NCBI GenBank assembly: GCA_964481575.1
Contig: CAYZTR010000020.1
Location: 1-38,651, forward strand
Source: UQRS01 sp964481575
GTDB taxonomy: Bacteria > Bacillota > Clostridia > Oscillospirales > Acutalibacteraceae
DNA length: 38,651 nucleotides
Reading direction: 5' to 3'
The notes under the pieces were generated by a model. It was not told where the DNA came from. It ran no database searches and saw nothing but the letters and a program-made list of their open reading frames with translations. How positions within the stretch are numbered: the stretch's first letter is position 1; every line of letters begins with the position of its first letter. The position numbers were made by a program, and so were the translations under genes. Shown one piece after another: positions 33,501 to 38,651 of this stretch.

Positions 33501-34188
33501 AATCGAACCTCTTTTCTCCGACGGAAGCAATCCGACAGCCCTGTCTTTTGAAACCGCTTCCACATTTCTTGCAGCTGGCAGTTCCCTGAATCTGATGGAG
33601 AAGCTGGCGCTGGAAAACTACGGAGCCAATTATGCCGGACCTGACAGCATTCTATGGAGCGTGGTCAGCGAAACCAACTTTGAAGTGGCTGAAATTTCGG
33701 CGGACGGTATTGTGACCGGCATACGTCCCGGCACAGCTGTTCTGCAAGCCACCCACAAGTACACGGCTGATTCCGACACCTTCATCCTGACTGTCACCTC
33801 GGCCGGTCCCGCAGATTACACTTCTGTGGAAAGCGCATTGGCCCAGGCAAAAGCCATTGACCGGAGTCAGTTCTCCCAGACTTCCCTGGATCTGTTGGAC
33901 GCCGCAGTTGCCAATGTAGTCTATGGCTTACCGGTTGAAAGCCAGAATACAGTGAATGCCTTTGCTCAGGCTATTCTGGATGCCATTGCCGGGCTGGAAA
34001 ATAATGCGCTGCTAGGCGATTTAAGCAAAGATGGCAAACTGTCGGTCACCGATGTGGTGCTGCTGCGGAAGGCAATTCTGAATGGAAGCACTGCTGATCA
34101 GGAGCCGCTGGGCGATCTGAACAGCGACAGCAACTTGTCGGTAACCGATGTGGTACTGCTGCGGAAAGCAATTTTAAATCAGGCGTAA
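30586..34188 (+). CDS. Secreted GH36-like (clan GH-D) glycosidase with CBM, Ig-like domain and dockerin
   Basis: The 1200-residue product has a signal peptide (LLALFLALALGLSCFGLLPASA). An N-terminal beta-sandwich (about 40-335) precedes a TIM barrel with GH36-like landmarks: WDYHWGWSSQPGTYGYDYYE (about 350), IDMVMMDDLWN (about 390; compare VLDDGWF), FMFGLWYSM (about 425; compare FGLWIEPE) and NHQMIDLTEFW (about 468), where the Asp aligns with the nucleophile of KWDMN. After a C-terminal beta domain come a carbohydrate-binding module (about 827-978, QRIEVENAYKDG to LRVDYFEIE), a Big2-like domain (EISADGIVTGIRPGTAVLQA, about 1040), a short helical segment and a dockerin (about 1143-1199). GGAGG precedes the ATG. 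Alpha-galactosidase-like activity is likely but the exact sugar is unknown. Confidence 0.8.
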   Translation: MHIWNQSQKLLALFLALALGLSCFGLLPASADESDAPMVNSTDAVITADNNQWTLDNSILTAKVVFADGSLSLTSLYNKAAQREYITEDTNNYLFSYTVGTYNIGAAATDLLTAASNDGSWRLIDQATVEDITMNESDTVTTLVGQALEITISSQTAQLTVTARFEIYNDDSGLRYQTTIQNDDAVKRVITESDVWSLSLPNESHVLHYVEAGSSTTNSNTALDAIWKSTTGILNKNTGRNALCVYDSGDGWWMMPETNWRTQIGPSTMGAKPSDTNATYEFATTTCWSGSDAVKVSTCPGSLQLTLKGGESFQYIGVNFTVFTGDVVDGKMAADLHFYRRFRFHDLTTIENSNDWDYHWGWSSQPGTYGYDYYENTIIPAAQQAKIDMVMMDDLWNVSRDSLVAVPTLKSLEDISSLIKGNGFMFGLWYSMSGDDHNNGVDLADPAALAERIASVETLITQYGLNHQMIDLTEFWQNPTETSYSSPCDNVYRKNVLLNQELNKLVEKYPQYLVKYTNEMDVYPTQGNRALGLLGLINNGWMVHAGGAGNAAPANAFGYLPLATYYASGSVNGDLSKYYFWMYARNVKLNEDPGTLWTEEGKNLLGTFNTWRHGERIEALTDGIKYPCYLGEGWDADNNEESWIRGTAATGPYAFMFKSEDDASALMIATKYYGTAQEFTADTRWLDADKTYLVADVSMTQSGSFVNAYRGVYSGQELVDNGFVVDLTESSAGVKAYWFQAVEEDAPLQVVYADENVINYDAQVNGSTLQLTVEGTPDTVANVVVASAANNTGRTLSLMIPDSGSLTVSVPQVKLYAPSEITSVDFVQRIEVENAYKDGSLMQVGATCASAPNDDSASAGASGGDYRNVSFTSAGSYISVPFTVNTAGKYLVRVAMKGHPNNALSAIGLDGVALSNTENFSDTGSGGKYTEGKITTQEYTLELVEGVNNISLICMGRGNNSATLSLRVDYFEIEPLFSDGSNPTALSFETASTFLAAGSSLNLMEKLALENYGANYAGPDSILWSVVSETNFEVAEISADGIVTGIRPGTAVLQATHKYTADSDTFILTVTSAGPADYTSVESALAQAKAIDRSQFSQTSLDLLDAAVANVVYGLPVESQNTVNAFAQAILDAIAGLENNALLGDLSKDGKLSVTDVVLLRKAILNGSTADQEPLGDLNSDSNLSVTDVVLLRKAILNQA

Positions 34189-34196
34189 AGAAGCAC

Positions 34197-34235
34197 AATC
34201 CCGGAACGCTGGAAACAGCGCTCCGGGATTTTTAC
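34197..34235 (+). terminator. Intrinsic terminator after the GH36-like gene
   Basis: AATCCCGGA-A-CGCTG pairs with CAGCG-C-TCCGGGATT around a GAAA tetraloop, one internal mismatch, then TTTTT. Confidence 0.88.
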
Positions 34236-35010
34236 GTTATGGAGAACAATGAGGAGAACAATGAACATTCCGACCTTCTAACCCCATGTGAGGAGCGTCA
34301 TCCTCACACTTGAAAAAAGAAAAAATACTGCGTAGACTATCCTCCTGATATAAAACACCCTGTTAGAACTCTTACAGTTTCAACAGGGTGTTTTCTGCAC
34401 AGGTGTATTTCTACACGGGTGTATTTTTTTCTAGTCCCTCTTATCACATATACCCGGTCTTGTCGCCAAATCAACCAGACAACCCTGCGGTGAGATTGGG
34501 ATCTGCCGCCGCACCGCATAGGTGGTTTCGCCTTGTATGGGGATTCAATACTTCCTCCGCTGTGAAAAGGAAAGCAGGCACAAAGCCGCAGGGGAGTCTC
34601 GACCCCGCCAATATTGCAGCAACGAGCAGCGATATCAGGCGCTCTTAAAGGGGAGGTACTGGCAGTGAAGGGCAACTGAGCGGCACACTCCTGCCATTTT
34701 TTAAACTCCCATATATATCAGACTTCTTTTGAAAGCAGCTTGCATTGTCCGATGACTGCAACGCATGGATTCCTCAAGTGTTACTGGAATTCTCTGCGAC
34801 ATCAAGTTTCCCTTTGGGGGAAAACGATCCACCGAAGGTGACGGATGCGGGGAAAAAGCAATCGGAAGTGACGCTTATCACTATCCTCTCATTCACACCT
34901 GCTGTGGTTGCCTTTCTATGCAACTGCGCTCTATATAACAAAAGGTCTATGGCGGCAAAGCTGCGAAAAAGTTCCAGATTTCAGAGGGGACTTTGTGCGG
35001 CGGCTTAAAA
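34236..35010. other. Long stretch without a convincing gene
   Basis: About 775 bases hold no frame with recognisable protein similarity or a good ribosome site. What can be seen is a 12-base tandem repeat GGAGAACAATGA (34241-34264), a GTGAGGA/TCCTCAC hairpin (34288-34307), a perfect 13-bp hairpin (34352-34394), and a segment (about 34480-35005) that is mixed in composition. The 19-base stretch at 34952-34970 recurs with two changes at 38243-38261. It may be a decayed element or an unrecognised noncoding RNA. Confidence 0.5.
34352..34394. terminator. Perfect 13-bp hairpin with flanking A/T runs
   Basis: AAAACACCCTGTT (34352-34364) pairs with AACAGGGTGTTTT (34382-34394) around 17 bases. The stem ends in TTTT on the plus strand, so it can act as a second terminator behind the glycosidase gene or as the end of a small transcript in the gap. 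Confidence 0.6.
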
Positions 35011-35020
35011 GGGAAAAACA

Positions 35021-35060
35021 CTGAAAAAATCCCCGGATGCAGAAATGCATCCGGGGATCT
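35021..35060 (-). terminator. Intrinsic terminator after the 933-residue protein gene
   Basis: On the minus strand ATCCCCGGATGC pairs perfectly with GCATCCGGGGAT around a 6-base loop, followed by a T6 run. It lies about 50 bases past the stop codon at 35107. Confidence 0.9.
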
Positions 35061-35106
35061 TCATTTCATTATTTGTTCTTGCAAACCAAAAGGATTGACA
35101 AGTGAA

Positions 35107-37908
35107 TTAGTCACCAGCCAGGATGGCCTTCCGGAGCAGAACAACGTCGGTCACAGACAGAGAACCGTCTTTGTTCATATCACCGCGGGACAGGGTAGTG
35201 GAATCAGGATCACCAGCCAGGATAGCCTTCCGGAGCAGAACAACGTCAGTCACAGACAGAGAATCGTCATTGTTCATATCGCCGAGCTTCACAGAAATAT
35301 TCTGAACCCACTCTTCATAGTTTTCGCTGTCCAGCAGAAGTGCAAAGGTAACCAGCGTATTATAGCTGTCATCATCCACGTACTTCTGAGCGCCGGCGGG
35401 CAGAGCCTGATAAGCATCGTCTGCTTCCTGTGCAGCAGCCTTAACAGCGTCAAAGTTATCTGCGGTAATGGCTTCCTGAGAATATTCGGGAAGAGCCTCA
35501 ATCTTGGCAACAACCTCTGCGGCCGCTTTCTTCCAAATGGCAATCTGCAGCTGACCTTCCGTGTAGGTCAGGGTATCATAGTTGGTAACCTGAACCTTCA
35601 GGGCATCTTCCAGAGCATCGTAAGCCGCACGGGCAGCCTCAATCTGCTCCTGATCATCTGCAGCAACAGGATAGGGAAGAGCATTGATAAGCGCAATCAC
35701 ATCGTTTACAGCTTCCTTGTCAGCCACATACTTCTCCAAAGCAGCCTTGGCAGCAGCGATGGATTCAGCATAGCCATCCACAACCTGCTCTTTGGCGGCA
35801 TCAGACAAAGTGGCATAAGCAGCTTCAATCTTTTCTACCAGAGCAGCCTGAGCATCATAGCTATCATCGGTGATCCCGGCATCCAGAGACTCCGCCAGGG
35901 TCTCCATGTAGTTGTTCACCAGCATATAGCTGTTATCCGCATCGTAAGGAATGAATTCGCCTTCGTTCACATAGCCGTTCTGGAACAGCTGCACCACGCC
36001 ATCCACCTCATCAGAGATGGGAGCGCCGGCGATTTCGATGGCAGCGGCAAAATCAGCATTCAGGGCCTCGATAGCCTCCAACGTAGTGCCGGTGATCACA
36101 TGAGCAATCGCGGCGGGTGCGTTAGCATTGGCAGCAGCAATATCATCGGCAGCAGCCGCGATATAAGCAGCGCCGGAGGGGCCAACAAAGGGCTGATAAA
36201 TTACGGTTTCGCCCTTGACAGCATTGGCCTCGGGAATACCCAAAACCTTGTAGTTTTCACGGTTGGCCTGGGCGTAAGCCGCATAGGCCAGACGGAAGGT
36301 GTTCTTGGTAATATCGGAAGAACCGCTATAACCGGGATAAGAGGTTACAAACGAAGTCATGGTGGTGCCAACGTTTTTGTCGCCAATGGTAGCATTATCA
36401 TAATAGGCATAGCCATTGGTAAATTGCTGATAGGTGCGGCCACTATACTGGAACGCATCACTAATGGGAGAAGCACCCTCATCATAGCGGGTAGAGAAAT
36501 AACCAGTGGTGACAAAGGCAATGCCTACATAAGGAACAGCCACATAACCCCATCTACGACCTGCTTGATCCCAAGGATTGTAGACGTTATCGCCGCCTTC
36601 CAACTGGCTGATCATAGCAGCACCCCATTCGGCGGTCAGGTTGGCAGAAGTCCCATCGGTCACCTTCATACCGCCAAATTTGTAGGTGTATTCCACAGCG
36701 GCAGCAGCAGCAGCCTGAGAAGCCAACTGGTCCTCATCAGTTGCATTGTTAATCCAGGCAGAAGCGTTGGAAGCGCTGCCCCATCCACCAACTGTAAAGA
36801 CATAACTGCTGGTCAATTCATTCAGAGCTTCCGCAACGATTTCCAGCCGTTCCATGTCACCAGCAACGGACAACTGGTTGGCCGCGGACATACCATTGAA
36901 CAGAATCAAGGCAGCAGTCACATCAGCAGCCAGATGATAATCCAAACCATCCTCACTGCTAATCTGCTCTGAATATTTATCAAACAATTCATTAGCCATG
37001 GCAGAGAACTCGGCAGGGGCACTGGCAGCAGCAATGATCTTCTCCCAGTTAGTCACCACAGAATAGTTGGTAACAAAAGCCTGGGCAGCATCATCCAAGG
37101 CATCATAAGCAGCCTTAGCTTCAGCAACAGCGTTGATTAAATCCTCATCCACAGCTGCATCGGTGCTGGGCAGCGCATTGATCTGATCCATTACAATAGC
37201 AGCAGCAGCCTTGGACTGGGTATCAGCATCGTTCTCATCGGCCAGCACGCCGGTGTAGATGTCAAGATCAGCCACCTGGTAGATGGTCAGGGCGCCCTGC
37301 GTGGCAGTAACAACCAAGCGATAAGAAGCATAAGCAGTGGTATTATCGGTGATTTGATAATACTTCTTCACGCTGTCCTGTGCAAAAGCCTGATTAGAAC
37401 GGGAATCCAGAACGACCCATTCTTCATTCTCGTCCAACCCCTCAAAGGTCCAAGACTTAAAGTCACGCTGGGGATACTTGCCGGAGTCGCCGCCAGCCGT
37501 GATGGCATAAGTGTTGATAACGGGGTATTCGCCATTCTCATCAACATTCAGCGAGAAGGTAATTTCCAGAGGAGCATCCTCAGAAATCACAGAGTTGGAA
37601 TTGGCACAGTACTTTGTGCTGGGGTCGCCGTCAAACAGATTGGCGACACCTTCACCGGAAAATCCAGCAATAGTAGCGTCCCCCTGGACACCGGTTACAG
37701 TAGAGGTGTCAACCAGATTGGTAACATTACCTTCAGCCAGTTCCGGCTCAGTTACGGGCTCCTCTTCACCATCATCGGGGGTGACATCACTAACATCATC
37801 GTTGATATCACCGTCATCAGCGCTGGCAAAAATGGTAGCGGGAATTGACATTGTGAAAACCATGAGAACGGCCAACAACAATGCCAATTTTTGTTTCATT
37901 TTTTCCAT
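35107..37908 (-). CDS. Large secreted surface protein with discoidin-like, LGFP-like and helical repeat domains and a dockerin
   Basis: The 933-residue product has a signal peptide (KLALLLAVLMVFTMSIPATIFA) and an acidic Asp/Glu spacer (about 31-60). A discoidin-like F5/8C domain follows (about 62-222; VANLFDGDPSTKYCANSN, YASYRLVVTAT). Helical repeats with AAYDALDDAAQAFVTNY (about 265) recur as AAYDALEDALKVQVTNY (about 765). The centre (about 370-600) has aromatic/Gly segments such as TYQQFTNGYAYY and VLGIPEANAVKGETVIYQPF that resemble LGFP-type repeats. The dockerin (about 875-932) closes it. No catalytic motif is seen; a binding or anchoring role is inferred. The ATG at 37908 is 9 bases after AGGAG. 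Its codons are less GC-rich than those of neighbours. Confidence 0.85.
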   Translation of the reverse strand: MEKMKQKLALLLAVLMVFTMSIPATIFASADDGDINDDVSDVTPDDGEEEPVTEPELAEGNVTNLVDTSTVTGVQGDATIAGFSGEGVANLFDGDPSTKYCANSNSVISEDAPLEITFSLNVDENGEYPVINTYAITAGGDSGKYPQRDFKSWTFEGLDENEEWVVLDSRSNQAFAQDSVKKYYQITDNTTAYASYRLVVTATQGALTIYQVADLDIYTGVLADENDADTQSKAAAAIVMDQINALPSTDAAVDEDLINAVAEAKAAYDALDDAAQAFVTNYSVVTNWEKIIAAASAPAEFSAMANELFDKYSEQISSEDGLDYHLAADVTAALILFNGMSAANQLSVAGDMERLEIVAEALNELTSSYVFTVGGWGSASNASAWINNATDEDQLASQAAAAAAVEYTYKFGGMKVTDGTSANLTAEWGAAMISQLEGGDNVYNPWDQAGRRWGYVAVPYVGIAFVTTGYFSTRYDEGASPISDAFQYSGRTYQQFTNGYAYYDNATIGDKNVGTTMTSFVTSYPGYSGSSDITKNTFRLAYAAYAQANRENYKVLGIPEANAVKGETVIYQPFVGPSGAAYIAAAADDIAAANANAPAAIAHVITGTTLEAIEALNADFAAAIEIAGAPISDEVDGVVQLFQNGYVNEGEFIPYDADNSYMLVNNYMETLAESLDAGITDDSYDAQAALVEKIEAAYATLSDAAKEQVVDGYAESIAAAKAALEKYVADKEAVNDVIALINALPYPVAADDQEQIEAARAAYDALEDALKVQVTNYDTLTYTEGQLQIAIWKKAAAEVVAKIEALPEYSQEAITADNFDAVKAAAQEADDAYQALPAGAQKYVDDDSYNTLVTFALLLDSENYEEWVQNISVKLGDMNNDDSLSVTDVVLLRKAILAGDPDSTTLSRGDMNKDGSLSVTDVVLLRKAILAGD

Positions 37909-37970
37909 GAAAACAATCTCCTTTTCTTTATTTTAGCAAGCAGAAGGAATCCACCTGCTATTCGTGAGTG

Positions 37971-37999
37971 ATTATAGCACAAAAAAAAGAATTTGTACA
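37971..37999 (-). promoter_or_regulatory. Promoter of the 933-residue protein gene
   Basis: On the minus strand TGTACA (37999-37994), a 17-base spacer rich in T, and TATAAT (37976-37971). The -10 is perfect and the -35 matches at four of six positions. The leader is about 60 bases. Confidence 0.65.
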
Positions 38000-38405
38000 G
38001 TGTAAATCGCATATTTTCTGAAAAAATTTACAATTAAAATTTGGATATATTACCATTATTCGATATATTGTGGTGGTATAAGATGGTAGACCACAAGTTT
38101 TACAGCCGCTTCACAAAAATCAGCGGTTACTCGCAAGCGCCGCCGCGAAAAAACAATGTTGCACTGCAAAAGATTGCTCCCATTCAGATGGATATGCCGG
38201 ACTGCCTCCTTGGGCCTCGGCCAGTGCATAGAAACCGTCTAAGCGGCAAAGCCGTGAAAAAAGAACCTGATATTTTCTGGGAGGTGTGTTCTGCGAACGA
38301 AAGAAATGCTTTAGGGATAGATACATAAAAATGTAAAATTTCCAATAACATACTTCTTGTCAAGAGGAAATGCGAAAAAATTACAAAAAATTCAAAAATA
38401 ATTTT
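38000..38405. other. Intergenic DNA between the surface protein promoter and the IS30 element
   Basis: About 400 bases with no supported gene. The left part is AT-rich. The middle (about 38095-38320) has genome-like GC content, and one 19-base stretch (38243-38261) resembles 34952-34970. The last 70 bases are very AT-rich and should contain the end of the insertion sequence, but I could not identify its inverted repeat without the other end. Confidence 0.5.
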
Positions 38406-38651
38406 TTAGACGATCGCGGATAGTTCCTTTTTGAACATTTCGTCGGCGCTGTGATAATCGAAAATTCCGCGCGGGTATCCGTTTATCCATTCTTCAAGGT
38501 GCTTTATTGCCGCTTGCGATACCTTTGCAAACGTCTTTCCTTTTGGGTATATTCTGCGTATCATTCGGTTTAGATTTTCGTTTGTCCCTCTCTCGAAATA
38601 ACTGTACGGGTGACAATAATATACCTTTGTTCTGCTGCCCTCTCCGAATAT
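38406..38651 (-). CDS. IS30-family transposase, C-terminal end (partial)
   Basis: The last 81 codons of a transposase run off the right edge. The translated segment contains YYCHPYSYFERGTNENLNRM, then IRRIYPKGKTFAKVSQ and LEEWINGYPRGIFDYHSADE, which is the DDE integrase end typical of IS30 transposases: the Glu of the FERGTNEN motif is the last acidic catalytic residue. It ends LSAIV and TAA. The codon choice (ATA, AAA, GCG, CGC) differs from neighbouring host genes. Whether the element is intact depends on sequence beyond the window. Confidence 0.9.
   Translation of the reverse strand: MFGEGSRTKVYYCHPYSYFERGTNENLNRMIRRIYPKGKTFAKVSQAAIKHLEEWINGYPRGIFDYHSADEMFKKELSAIV
38406..38651 (-). mobile_element. 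IS30-family insertion sequence, left part (cut by window edge)
   Basis: This is the region of the transposase 3' end. The element boundary must lie to the left, in the AT-rich stretch around 38330-38405, but cannot be fixed without the opposite inverted repeat. Confidence 0.75.

Noticed and set aside
34388..34648. 86-codon open frame in the gap after the GH36-like gene
   Set aside because: It begins inside a terminator-like hairpin, has no ribosome binding site and resembles no protein I recognise.
34993..36972. A 659-codon plus-strand open frame opposite the 933-residue protein
   Set aside because: Antisense to a gene with signal peptide, ribosome site, promoter and terminator; its composition is low-complexity and lacks known domains.

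Overview
The window looks like a chromosomal contig of a GC-rich gut-type Clostridia, most likely Oscillospiraceae/Ruminococcaceae. The evidence is the conserved infB-rbfA-nrnA-truB-ribF block, a DegV protein, a DUF1836 regulator, strong AGGAGG ribosome binding sites, TTGCAA/TATAAT-type promoters with 17-bp spacers, and several secreted proteins ending in type I dockerins. No species can be named from sequence alone.

Layout. (1) 1-3.7 kb, plus strand: translation and cofactor housekeeping, namely the end of infB, then rbfA, an nrnA-like DHH phosphoesterase, truB and ribF, followed by degV with its own promoter. (2) 4.8-7.0 kb: a secreted Cthe_2159-like beta-helix carbohydrate-binding protein with a Pro/Thr/Asp linker and a dockerin. 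(3) 7.2-10.5 kb, minus strand: an operon of a DUF1836 regulator, an NfeD-like membrane protein with a His/Asp-rich loop, a flotillin and a small membrane protein, driven by a near-consensus promoter whose spacer holds a perfect palindrome. (4) 10.8-16.8 kb, minus strand: a WYL regulator, then DUF1854 protein, an ABC exporter with extra N-terminal domains, and KtrB/KtrA potassium uptake subunits; the exporter and ktrB overlap by ATGA. (5) 16.9-18.3 kb: tRNA-Arg(ACG) with promoter and terminator, an AT-rich small dockerin protein and a peptidoglycan-binding gene remnant, a patch that looks like accessory DNA. (6) 18.4-23.1 kb: a nitrilase-family amidohydrolase, and the glycolytic operon pgk-tpiA-gpmI on the minus strand. 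(7) 23.4-34.2 kb: two glycosidase loci, each beside an AraC regulator: a 1401-residue GH78-type alpha-L-rhamnosidase with dockerin, and a 1200-residue GH36-like glycosidase with dockerin; a cyclophilin gene lies between them. (8) 34.2-38.65 kb: a long stretch without a convincing gene, a 933-residue surface protein with dockerin, and the 3' end of an IS30-family transposase cut by the window edge.

The most coherent theme is a dispersed set of five dockerin-bearing secreted proteins. Four share an almost invariant recognition helix, LSVTDVVLLRKAIL, in both halves of the dockerin, which suggests they dock on one cohesin scaffold encoded elsewhere; the fifth has a different dockerin. No cohesin or scaffoldin is visible here. 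Other points for follow-up are the DUF1854/ABC/potassium operon, palindromes inside the promoters of the DUF1836 and pgk operons, and a 23-bp imperfect direct repeat upstream of both the rhamnosidase gene and its AraC regulator.
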